Program-made: the position numbers and the translations under genes
Shown: positions 43,677 through 55,714 of the stretch, one piece after another
How positions within the stretch are numbered: the first letter of the stretch is position 1
Layout of the letters: each line of letters starts with the position of its first letter
Notes under the pieces: generated by a model
The model's input: the letters and a program-made list of their open reading frames with translations, nothing else
What the model was told of the DNA's origin: nothing
Databases searched by the model: none
Source of the DNA: Tubulanus polymorphus
Lineage: Eukaryota; Nemertea; Palaeonemertea; Tubulaniformes; Tubulanidae
Assembly (NCBI RefSeq): GCF_964204645.1
Contig: NC_134026.1
Coordinates: 19,362,650-19,426,649, forward strand
Length of the DNA: 64,000 bases
Direction: 5' to 3'

Positions 43677-45249
43677 CTGCAAAACAGAGGAGATGAAACT
43701 GATTAAATATGAATATAAATGAACCATACAACAGTCTCCTGTCAATAAAGATAATCCCGTTCGAAAATAGCTCAGGACATCGTTTCGTGATCTAGTGACC
43801 CGCAAAACAGCGAGGATACCATAGATAAAAACGAACTTCACAACCGTAAAGCAGGCATTAGAATAGTCCCGTCCTAAGAACATACATAACTCAGGACATG
43901 ATCCGTTCACGATCTTCCGCATAAATTCGGAATGAAACGGTTGTAACTCGACGATAAATTCCGTATAGCATGATAAAAATGAGGTTTGATTCGTTTCAAA
44001 CAGCTTCGAGCAAAATATATGCTAAATTAGGGGGCTAAGCATCGATACACTGGAATAGCGACGTCGCGTATATTGGTCAAATACCTTGCTAAAATTCTAA
44101 CTGACCTAGCGGCCACCCTCACTGTTTTGATTTGGAGAAAACATGCGCTGTATACATTATTACCAATTACTCACTATATCCGTATGAATATATATAATTG
44201 GACCGTATATGCGGTCGAAACTGAAAATAAAATCGGTTATGAATACCATGAAATAAGCATATCCAAGTGCGAAACAAGTGTTTAGAAAAAAAAACACGCA
44301 CCGGCAATTAATTCGTGACTAACCGAGATCGTACTGAATATAGTGCTGTCGGTGTGACATAAAAAATTCGTGCCGTATTCCGAGTGTTGAAGTTTATTGC
44401 GTTAGAATGTCAACAAACTTTTCGCGATTCGCTTGGGAAAATGCGGTCTCGTTGTTGTTTGTACAGCGGTAAAATGCTCAACGTAAATAATAGTCTTTTT
44501 CGAATAAGTATTAATCCGTAAGATATACAAACGTATATAGGTAAACGCGTAAACCCTCGAAAAGTGAATGCAAACGCGCCTCTTTTAAAAGATAGTTCTC
44601 GCTTTCATCCAGGGCTGATGTCGTCGATTTTTTTATCGGAGTAGGTCATTGGAACGTGTGGCATTAAAAGAAAAAGTGATTTTGGCGATAACAATTTTTG
44701 AACACAACTATCCCCGCGTCGGTGAAAGATATTACAATATTTTTGAAAACAGAATGATTGTTGACGCAATGTTTCGGCTGTCATCAAGTGGACGGATCGT
44801 ATAGACCAACAGTCGAAACGTTACGATATTGTAAGGAATTTGATTGAAGAAGAAAATGCGCGGGATAGTTTCATTTTCATTTTTTCTCAAATTGTCAACT
44901 GTACCTTCGCGCAAACTTATTCATAATTCGCTCACACATTTCCCACCCCTGCCGAAAGATTCGCATACATTTTCGCGAGGATAATAGATTTTCTAGCACC
45001 TTTTTCGATTTATATTGCGTGCATCTACCCCTTTTGCGTATTGAAATGTGGTCGTTACCGCTGTCACGCATTTTACACGTTGCTGCCATACATACACCCA
45101 CGATATTTGTTTATATTTCAGTAAATAAACGCGTGGACTTGTATACACATTTACGTACCTTATGAGGACACCTTCTAGATATATAATTTAATCCCAGTAG
45201 TAAATGTTCAAATTCAAAACGATTGACTTCGAAAAAGGGATTGATTTCT

Positions 45250-45560
45250 CCCATGCGCGAAGTTTGGTGAACGGGGTGATATTACTGTACACCAAGAAGG
45301 AACTTCCATTCACCTTATATTGATAAGTAATGCCAAACTTTACGCGTTCATTCCAAAGGAAGTTCAGTGAACGAGATGTGATATTACTATACACGATATT
45401 TGACCAAAGGAACTTCCATTTACCTTATTTGATCAGTAATGCCAAACTTTACGCGTTCATTCCAGAGCAAGTTCAGTGAACGAGATGTGATATTACTACA
45501 CGATATTTGACCAAAGGAACTTCCATTCACCTTATCTGATCAGTAATGCCAAACGCATCT
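45250..45560. repeat. ~105-bp tandem repeat, about three units
   Basis: GTGATATTACT recurs at 45276, 45379 and 45487 (spacings 103 and 108). Each unit also has GGAACTTCCATT(C/T)ACCTTAT, AGTAATGCCAAAC and a GCGTTCATTCC stretch. Upstream of the SH3 exon on the - strand. Confidence 0.9.
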
Positions 45561-46920
45561 ATTCCGGAGCAGAAACCTCGGTGCTTATCATATTTCGATA
45601 ATCAACTAAAATAACTATACGCGCGATAGAATTGTTGTTACTATACTATTTTTCAGCCAGTTTATCGTATAATCTATTAATCCCAGACGATTTTGACACG
45701 ACAATGCTAATATCAAGTGTAACAACACCTATTATTAGCCAGATTTAGCTCATTACAGGCACCCAACTACGCGATTAACTTATCTTGACCTTAAGTACTT
45801 CGGATTGTATTTATGGCATGTACGATAGTAGAATAAGAGTACTATACCGCATTCGAACTTGATAACGAATATGACAAACATTGTAATATATTTACGACAA
45901 CGATGATTGGAGTGTCAACCTCGAATTGACTTTTCTCGTTGTAAATAAAACTTCGATTTCATTTTCGTAAAGATTTACAACAATCTACGCTGCAATACGG
46001 TGTTGAGTATCTACTCACCAAAAGTTTGTCCCTAACAGGCGATACATGAAAAATTATCGGTTGACGAAATCGTCCTGCTATATGGCCCTGCTATATGTCT
46101 TTTTTAGATATCCCGCAGCTGACAAGGTTCGTGTGTACTATGAATTTAATTTCACTTTTCTCGTCAGCTTTATATATATATATACACGCACACGATATTC
46201 AATTCGCGCACCTGTTTAATGAGTGATCACACGTCGGTGATTGATGACGACGCCAGTTCGTCTGTCACCCGACATCGGCAAAAGCTGCGCTGCGATGGCG
46301 ACGCGCGCATTGCGCGACCTCAAACAGAATTTCCAAGTGACCCGGTTTGTCACCTTCAGTAATTTCACCCATCCACGCCGTTACTTGCTTTAATTATACG
46401 GAAACAAATTATTTCATTGGGAATTCGGCGCAGAACAAGAATAAGAACATAACACGAGTCTTTTTGAAGTGGACATCGTATACGAGTCTTTTGCTCCATT
46501 TTACAAACATTTCGAACACAGCAAAAAACTATTATCACATACATACAAACACGCGGCATATTATGATTACATGGTTATATCGTTATTTGGTAAAGCTGGG
46601 GCCTTTTCAAGCTCAGGAAATAAGTTCGTTTATTTTCTTAAGAAAAATGGAGAAATTGTGTACCACAGACATGACCTTTGATTTGAATAGCTGCTATAGC
46701 ATGTGGATGGTTCTCATGAAAATATTTTGATACAGGTTTTCAAAAATGCTTGATACCACTCCACGATCACCCTACAAGTTTTTTCTCGTATTATAAGGAA
46801 CAAAATATGTACGAAGATGGCATACGAAGATGGCATTTTTTAAGATAAAAACCCACTATTTACAGATTAAAAGAATTTAAAAACAAGAATTTATTTATTC
46901 AATCTAGAATATATATATAA

Positions 46921-46960
46921 AACACGACGTTTCGATCTCACCCTAGAGATCATCGTCAGG
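46921..46960 (-). ncRNA. Hammerhead-ribozyme-like core (Penelope-type), best copy
   Basis: Read on the - strand from 46959: CTGACGA, one extra T, a hairpin GATCTC/GAGATC, then GAAAC and GTC. These are the two conserved core boxes of a hammerhead (CUGANGA and GAAA) on either side of stem II. Penelope-like elements are known to carry such motifs in their terminal repeats. The extra T between box and stem, and a very short stem III, leave activity doubtful. No reverse transcriptase or GIY-YIG frame lies nearby, so at most a terminal fragment remains. Confidence 0.5.
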
Positions 46961-49757
46961 TGTTACGGGTTTTTATCTAATTATCCGTTCACCACGTTTG
47001 AGTGTGGTTATCGTTCTAATATGGCATTTTTTGTTTCATTTATCTGTCTTTATCATTATACACGTTTATCTTATGCATAGAAATATTGAGATTCCAAGTT
47101 TGTGATATGCATCATCGTCACTGACCTTTAAGATTCAGACATTTTGTGTCGAAATATTGAAATCATTAGTTCGATGTATAACAAAATGGGACTCAAGCCT
47201 ATGCAAACTCTGAAAACAGAAAGGATCGAAATTGCATCGGCCTCTTCAAAGGCCATGGAGATTTAATATATTTCCCAAATAGTTTTGCATATTCGATAAT
47301 AAGTAATTGGATTAAGAAAAGACAACAATACGTTTTAAGGATTTACTCGAATAAATCCGAAAATCGGGATATTTAAAATATGTTAATTGTTCCTCGCAGG
47401 GGAATTATTACGGGATAATCGTCCGTTCCTTGATTACGACAAATTCAGTAGTAACAAATCACAACGAAACAGACTAAATTAACACGATTAAACAATCTGC
47501 GTAGACTAATTAACGTGGCTTAACAAATTGATTGACTTAATCCAATCAATTAATGCGCATCAATCTGCCTAATGGGGGCCTATATGTCTCGTTTGAATTG
47601 ATTTAAGTTAATACGATAATTCATATCTAATTTTGATAGTCACAATATTATTATCGATTTGTTCGGTTACGTCTCATCTAGAGATGACAACTGGTTTGAA
47701 TGAAGTGCGCGTAATTCTGGTTGGTGGTTGACATATGTTCCCTTCGCTGAAGCGTTCGTGTGATCCAACCGCTTGTTTATTCAATAATAACCTGAACATT
47801 TTGCGACGAAAGCAAGTCCGCTTTTTCCAATGCTTTATCTAAACCATATGTAAACACACGGATCGACCAAACTATAGCTTCATACGAATTAAATGTCCAA
47901 AGGGAAATCATTTATTATCATATATGGCATATTTTTCCATTTCTTGCTCGTAAAGTGTGCGTGGTACAAAATAGAGCTTGGGGAGTCAATCGATTTACAA
48001 GTATAGCAAAGATGTGTGACTGCATATTGTGCCTATAACGAAAGACATATATACGCAAATTAGAACGAAATTGCCTGAGAGTCAATTGATTTTGATTCAA
48101 ATAACAAGGCTTCAAGTGAAGTTAGACAGCACTAAACGGTGTAACGAAAGCCGAACAGAAGATACTGTGAAATGTTATTCGAAATATTTGCAAAACGCTG
48201 TGTCGGAACGTTCTTCCTACTTTGTAGTAGGTTCTATTTTCCTGTTCAGATATATTTGCGTCGAGGGTTATTTCGTAAAATTAGCGATCGGCTTGTTGTT
48301 TGTTTCTAGAATCGAAATCATTAAGAACAAACAAAACGATGGTTTTCGCTTGACGCGATTTAGAAAAAAAAAATTTTAAAAAAATTCCCGAGATTGTGAT
48401 GAGTAAATTTACCGTTCGTACTTAGTCAGAATATGTTACGGGAGCGATAAATAGATATAACGGTGCATTAGAAATCATAAAAGATTTCCACATTATTTTT
48501 GATTACGTAAGCGATGAATCGTGCAGAGGCGCATTTATATAACTCATTACGTCATCTATTAGACTTTGATTCAGCGCTTACAGACGATAAAAGCTAAAAA
48601 GCATCGATCACGATCAGGAAGTTCCGTATTTGATTTTGCTATTTGCATTTGAATTATTACACGTTTCATGATCATTACGAAGTCTCGTCTGATGCGAGAA
48701 ACCACGCGCGAAGTGAAAAATGATGACCGCAGTTGTTCGTCGGTGGTGCGGCGAAAACTTCTGCCTTAAAAAATCATCAATCAACCGAGGAAATCGGTTG
48801 ATGTTTTGGCACTAGACGTGATTGTTCCGCCATTTGTGAAATAATGCACATTTTGTTATCGAACGAAGTGGTTTCGTAAGCCTCGAGTTCCAATATCACA
48901 GTTTTTTTCGATCATCGGCATAAACTATAGTTCCCACACCCACTGCATGGGTAATATTCATAAAGTCAGTACTGAATATGAGTCAAAACATTTTAGCACA
49001 CATTTCCTACAAGATCTCACTGAAAAGACACCTACATTTAGAAAGATGCAACGTAAGCAGGCTTAATCAAGATAAGTGTATAAATTGATTGGTGGTTTTT
49101 TGGAGGACACATCACGGTTACTAGGTGGGGTGTTTCGTGTTGATGTGACAAGTCTTTGGTCCTAAACTGTGGGGAGGTTTTAGCATAGTTTAAAATGTGA
49201 ATAATCACAAGGAGGCATTAGTTTTAGATTTGTTAAAGAAAATCATATACAAAACATCATCAGCCATTTTGGAAGATGTTTCCCTCTGTGAGGGATTTGG
49301 TGAACTAGGATAGCCTACCAGTGCATTAGTATCCCTATCAAACAACCAGTCGAAGACTGTTAGCCATCCATCCTGCTAGTCGTACAATAAGTCTAGGGTT
49401 TGGGTCTACTCTCAGTACTGGGCTTGTGCATGATAAACGTGCACACTATTTTCGTGGTTATCGGAGACTTTCAACACGTTGATTTTCGTGGAAATTACCA
49501 CAATGACACGTACGTATCGGAAGAGAAACCTCTTCAACCGCAACAAGGCAACTCTCTTGCCATAAAGCTGCAGCTTCGAGTTCCATCAATAATATACGTT
49601 AATTGCCACGAAAATCATCGCTAAATTTCGATACTTAACAAATCTTGTAACCCATTAACTGACATATATAGTCATCAAATATTTACCTCTATCAATTTCA
49701 GAGATTTTTCAGGAACGCACTGGATAGTTTCAATCGTGTCGAGTAATATAGGGCCCA

Positions 49758-49934
49758 CAGCGGAACCTCGTTACAGCGAATTTCACGGGACCAGAAAATA
49801 TGTTCGTTATAACCGATCGTTCGTTATATCCATGCAGTATGAAATTAATCAAATTTTCATGCTTCGGAAAAAAATCTCATTTGTTATATGCGATGAATCG
49901 TTGTATCCGAGTTCGTTATAACGAAGTTCCACTG
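49758..49934. mobile_element. pogo/Tigger-type MITE
   Basis: Ends CAGCGGAACCTCGTTACAGC at 49758 and, on the other strand, CAGTGGAACTTCGTTATAAC from 49934. These match the CAGTGGAACCTCGTTATAACGA type terminus typical of pogo/Tigger-derived MITEs. About 177 bp, no ORF. Confidence 0.8.
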
Positions 49935-51270
49935 TTGCATCATGTATTTTTGGTTAATACATGCGTATTGTAGATGCTGTCAGCCTGATCGATTCATTTC
50001 GTAGTATAAAACACATGGAACTTATGATGTTAGGCCTATATTTATATAGTACAAGGACGGCCTGAGCAGCTGAACGTATATACTTTTGAGATATTCATTT
50101 TCAACGTCAAACATATGGGCGTAGGTGCGCAGAAAAAGGCAACAAAACACTCAAAACATGCTGCGGTGTGTTTTAGAGGGTTTTTGAACTACTCCATCAT
50201 CAATTCATTTCCGCCAAACGAACAGGGGATCTAATGCATGTGCCATTTCACCGCCCTTATCATTTCGCCCCTTCTCTTCCTTTAACAAGTCACCCGTTGC
50301 CACTTCACCTCTGCCATACGAAGGGACGAAAAATAGAAGGGCAAATTTGGATTAATTATTGATTATAGGAGGGTGAAGCCTAAATGAATATTTGCGGATA
50401 AGTCAACTTTTCAGTTGACGAATATTTGCGTATATAAATAAATCATAAATCATAGATTAATGCGCGGTAGTATGTACTATGATGAAAATAATTCACTAAA
50501 CATGTATCAATTGCGTATATCCGGGATTAACTAATCAAAATAACAGATGCTCTTCGATATTTTTAGATTGAATGAATTTAATGCCGGCGCGCGCGCAGAT
50601 GTTTCGTCGAGTATAGTAACAACCATCAAGTGGACATTTGACGGAGATGGCTCTTGACGCCATTCGATTCAATCATATTTGAATGCATTATGTCCATTGA
50701 TTTTTATAGGTTTTACACTGTAATAAATCAGTAAACTTTCGACGAAGTTCATTGAATTTCATGGACGCAGTCTTACTAAATAATAAATTGACCGTCTAAA
50801 TCGTACTGCCATTCTGGGACATCTCACATTGGCAAATGTATCTGAGTAACTATCGCGAAACCGAATCGATTATTCGCAGTTTGAAAACAAACAAAAAACC
50901 CAACGACCAAATTAGAATCAGACAAGTTCGATCTCTACCTCCAGTTGAGACCATTTGAGTTTTTCCATTAATCATGTGTACGTATATGGACAATTTTTTA
51001 TATTCGGCTAATGTTAGTTAGCGTGGGAGATTTTGCACGCCCTATACACGCAAATTCGATCTTACGGAACAAGCTGCGACGAGTTACAGACAATCGCAAT
51101 GCTGACTCAAGGTACATCGGTACATCGATTTCTGATTCAAAATCTAACCCCCTGTTTTGATCCCGACAGGAATGGTGGGTCAAATTAGATCGTATTATAT
51201 CAATATGAGTAAAATCCTACGATAAATGAATCGATAGCTAAAAGTGAAAAAAAGTTTATTTAATATATTA

Positions 51271-51335
51271 GAAATACTTCGGGTGGTTGCTACTTTAGAC
51301 TGAAGAAGGTTGGCAGCAGCCACCCGAAATATTTC
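51271..51335 (+). repeat. 21-bp stem hairpin with hammerhead-like boxes
   Basis: Arms 51271-51291 and 51315-51335 are reverse complements with two mismatches. In the sequence CTGAAGA (from 51300), a small GGTTGGCAGCAGCCACC hairpin and CGAAAT follow in hammerhead order. Probably a relative of the motif at 46921, of the CTGAAGA type. Confidence 0.45.
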
Positions 51336-52472
51336 TGACATTTTGAAATACACTTTTGACCTATTAATTCATTTATTGTGGGATTTTACTTTTATTCTTA
51401 TTGTTTTATCACATATGTTGTCATCTACAACTGATTCGTATCAAATGAAATCATATCGAATCAAATCAAATCAAATAAAAAGAGGGACGATCATCCCTAT
51501 TTCAAGAACTAAGCAAACGCTAAATCGTCATTTTGCTTTCACCCCATTCAAGAAAAACGACAATAAAGGCGTTAGTAACAAAAATATACATTCATTATCG
51601 TTATGCTTTCAGCCGTCATAACTTGGGATCTCATTAGACAACAAATAAATGAGTATATATTGCTTTCTTCAGGGGTGAAATTTGATTGTATACATTAGTC
51701 GTTTGTGCCACAGTTTTAGTTACATGGAAGCGGACACTCTTACATTTCGCTTTATTAACCCCGATACCTTTGAGAGGTTAATTCGATCCCGGAAGCGTCG
51801 GTTGGCACGCATATAGCACCGAATCACGCGATGCAGCCTAACGGCATGGTGCACACTTCTGAACAATGGCTAGGACACGATGGCGATGAGGATCAGCTTT
51901 TGAGAATTCAATCGAACGAAAACCCAAACCGATCTAAGTATTCATTCAGACTAATGTTGCCAGGCTATCACGCGATTATTACCGATTGAATAATAACCAA
52001 ACGTAGTAATTATGTTGCTTATAATATTATTATTGAAAGGCGCACTTCTGAACTGCCTTCGAGTGGATGGATTTCTAGTAACGCGTAAAAGTATTGTAAT
52101 CCTCTCTTTCTAATCAATAAAGGGTGAATATGTACGCCCAGGCATGTTCTTTCTAAGCTAATGACATGTTTAGTGATAGATATGAGATTAATATGGATTA
52201 ATTTACTTTCTATGCTTCCGGTGTAGGCCTATTGAATTCACCGCATTGACATTTACATACGCCTCACTAATCCTTAAACGAGGTTATGTAGAAACATATA
52301 CAAATCCTCATCAGGACTGGGATTTATACCCCGCTCTGATATAGAGCCATTTTTTAAATCTGAAGCGACAACATTCCTCCCCCCCGAGAGAAATGACAAT
52401 GTTATGGTGGATGTACGGCAGAGTGGCAGAGCTTGAAGTTAAATAGAATTGTTTGTGTGTGGAGGTACATAC

Positions 52473-52503
52473 CCGACGATGGTCTCTAGAAGCCAAAACG
52501 TCG
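52473..52503 (+). repeat. Hammerhead-like hairpin, degenerate
   Basis: CCGACGA, T, GGTCTCTAGAAGCC, AAAACGTCG: same order as the 46921 copy with a changed first box and a weakened stem. A CCACGTCTGAGTGTGG block about 90 bases downstream (near 52591-52607) resembles one near 46991-47006 next to the better copy. Confidence 0.4.
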
Positions 52504-52988
52504 TGAATTTTGATTTTAATTCTTGACAGATATAATGCGATTTTAATCTTATAAGTTCTATATAGTGGGTTTTAATACTTATTACCTGTTCTCCACGTCT
52601 GAGTGTGGCTATTCTACCATATCTAAGTTCACAAAAAATTCTTCTTCAGTTTGTTTGCATTACAGAAATAAATCCGAGGATCGGAGATCCCATCCGAGCC
52701 AGTTAATGATAAAAATGATAATACGTGCCTAAATCCAGCAGAGCTGCTCAGAGCGCTTTACATTTTTCTGTATTATTACCCCAGCCATTTGATACTCCAA
52801 TATGTATCGATCATCTCTCATCGGGGAGAAGTAAAACCCAGTAACGTGTATAAATTTGTATGGACTCTTTTCAAGATTCAAACATTCGTATATGTATAAG
52901 GTGTTCATACGTGTCCGTGATTACGAGAGAAATCCCACAATAACGAAGCCAAGATTGAAAAAAATCCATATCAGAATGATTGAGGAGC

Positions 52989-53023
52989 GAAATTTTGGCT
53001 AACAACTGTTAGCCATCATCAGG
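52989..53023 (-). repeat. Hammerhead-like hairpin with 8-bp stem
   Basis: On the - strand CCTGATGA, T, GGCTAACA, loop, TGTTAGCC, AAAATTTCG. The CUGAUGA box is perfect and stem II is a perfect 8-bp helix, but the second box reads AAAA instead of GAAA. Confidence 0.45.
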
Positions 53024-55454
53024 CGTACTGAGAACAAAATAAAATAACATGATATTTATACAAGAATTTGACAAATGATTAAGATTAGATGATTAAGATT
53101 AAAGTAATCAAAAAACGAAAACCGGAATACTAAGGAAGAAAACAAAGAAGGCAAACGACAAACTATAGGGGATGGAGTGCGAGATTAAAGTAATCTAAAA
53201 ACAAAGCCCAGAGGGTTCGAGGGTGTCCGTGATTATGTGACTTCAAAAAGCAGGTCTACGCATCTATGAAATCATTCATTCCAGCTACAACATCATGTTC
53301 CTTTCGATATGTCCGGTCTTAACTGCAACTCGATGATTTTTATGAAAAATCATAAAATGCTCACATCTAACGACACTTGAGATGCGAGTATAGGCTATGT
53401 GAACTAGAAGGTGGTGGAGACATACAATTATGAGTGGTATTTTTGTGGAACGACAAAAGATCCGTGATAATAGCCATGCTGACTCATTCAGTTTTCGACA
53501 AGTATCATAATTCCCTAGCAATGACCCGTATTTTTATTCAAGGGAGACATGGGTTACCCGAATTGAATTATTTTCAATAAGAATATCCATCAGTCTGTTT
53601 GTGTGTGCGTAAATTCATTCTACAAATGGGCTTCTTTGATATTTTGTTTGATTCACAAGCTAATATATATACAATCGACTGCGACACAGATACGAGTCGT
53701 GGAAAACTGTCAATCAAATAGGTGTTATTGTGGAGCATTGCCGCTTAATGTACTTAGGAGTCAAGGTCTTGATTGAGTTTTAAGGCCAGCTTAAGTCCAT
53801 GTTGATTCCATACCCATAATCTAACAATCTAAGACTATGGACTCTCAGCATTTCAAAATTCATGCTTAGAACAATATGAATTCAAGCCGCAGCCAAATTT
53901 CCTTACTGCTGTTTTGGTATAAAAGAACAGAGACGGTATGTATATGTATATCTTTGTTTACACAAACGTATGGGCGGGTATCTCAGCCCGATCTGGTTCT
54001 TTCCAATTTTGATATAACATAAAGTAGCCCACAAAAAATGAACCTCCCCAATCGCTGGTCGATGCAAGCTGGATACAATATCCGAACCGGAACCGAAATG
54101 TCCAATACATCCATTCAAAAATAATATGATTTGACCATTCATTTCTTGTACCTCGATTTCCATTTTCAAAGTCTAAGTCTAAGGCTTCGTTCCCGACAGT
54201 TGGAGTGGTTTGAAAGGACGCACTTAGAAAATAAAAGATACCGAAATGTACATAAAAGGGTGTGTCACATCACCCCGACATGTGGAGGCTAGCATTATAG
54301 CGGGGATTGTTGCAATGTAGGTTGACTGAATGGAAGTCGATCGATAGAAAGACACACACTTATGAGATTCTTTCTTCAAAAACGGTCGGTCAGGTGTTTT
54401 TTCCCGTTAGAATGAATATGTATGGCGAAAAACACGTGCCGCTGTGATAACTTAGTGCTTCCGGCGAAATTAATCCGGACACGTGCTGTTACGCGCTCAG
54501 GCGACGTTTTGTTCTACCAGAATACAATACTGATGTAAAAAGTCCCGACGATCTACACGGGTTATCACAGTGCAGGCGGTGAGCGATGTGATTTTATGAT
54601 AAACACGTATACTGCGCCAGACGCATCCTTTCCAGTGTTGAGTAATCTGGTGTTCTACTGCATTGTGGGCTCTAAAGGTGGGCATAGGTCGTTGCTGCGC
54701 CTGTGACGCGGTCGTCGTGGATGCTGTGCAAAGCGGTCTCTGTCAGTTGCACGAGCAGCACAAATCGGCTGCGACTGGACCGCATTGAGTCGCAGAAATA
54801 GAACATTAACGAATGGCATCGCCAGCAGTCACAAGGCGTCGCTCGCTGGTAGCTGCAAGGGTGCATAAATAGGTCTTAGCGATGCGATTCTCTGCGAAGA
54901 AGTCGCTTGTAGACGCTAGGCCTACCTATATCAGGCATAAAACGAATTTAGAGTCATGTTTGAGAGTGCATGACTCTTTTGACCAGTGAACAGGTCAATA
55001 ACATGATTGATTTGAATTTTCTGGATCTAATCAAATCAGTCGACGTATTTGAACAAATTGGGCGATTTCTATCGATAAAAACGAATTTATAAAAAATTTA
55101 CAAACACGTATGGATGCAACTCGCAAGAAAATTTAATCCATGAAAACTATAGGCAGGATATGGAGGAAGTTGGCAATTCAATTATTACGAGGCAGTAATG
55201 GAAATTGAATTGAATTGGATTATCGTTGGCTGTTGTGACAAACGAGGGTCTGGTTTTTATCATCATGCTCGCCGATCGAATTTCGATATTGCTCGTTATT
55301 GGAAGAAATAATTATTTTGTCCCCCGAGTGACAACTATAAAAACGTTAGAGACAGCCTGCGGCGTGCGTGGTACTGATACAAAGGGAAATACTCTTTTAC
55401 AAAATAAATTTTCACGTCAGAATAATATCAGCTCATTTCTCATCCAAACTGGCC

Positions 55455-55714
55455 AGGGGCAGATCCAGAATTCGAGCAGAGGGAGGTCAAGCGTAGTGTT
55501 TTCCCAGATAAGTTTTTTTAGATATTCAAATGAAAAATGCATCCATAGAATGCGTTCATTACCTAGAGTAATTTCCGACTAACAGCAATCGATATATATT
55601 CTAATTGTGGTGGTTAGTTTCATCATTAATATATGATCGATGCACTATCAGAAATTTTCGAACATGAGCGGGGGGGGGGGGGGTCGAGATCCCCTCCCCT
55701 CTTGGATCCGCCCC
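55455..55714. mobile_element. hAT-type MITE with G-run
   Basis: CCAGGGGCAGATCCAGAATT at the left; on the other strand GGGGCGGATCCAAGAGGGG at the right. A 14-base G-run (55670-55683) lies near the right end, a frequent feature of this MITE type. A separate solo end is seen at about 57491-57510 (CAGGGGCGGATCTAGGG). Confidence 0.55.

Noticed and set aside
43389-43922. 177-codon - strand frame overlapping the SH3 exon
   Set aside because: Runs in another frame across the intron-exon junction; the SH3 domain lies in the frame beginning at the acceptor.
48029-48379. 116-codon + strand frame
   Set aside because: Mixed composition with no recognisable motif, in AT-rich DNA without splice or promoter support; expected by chance in 64 kb.
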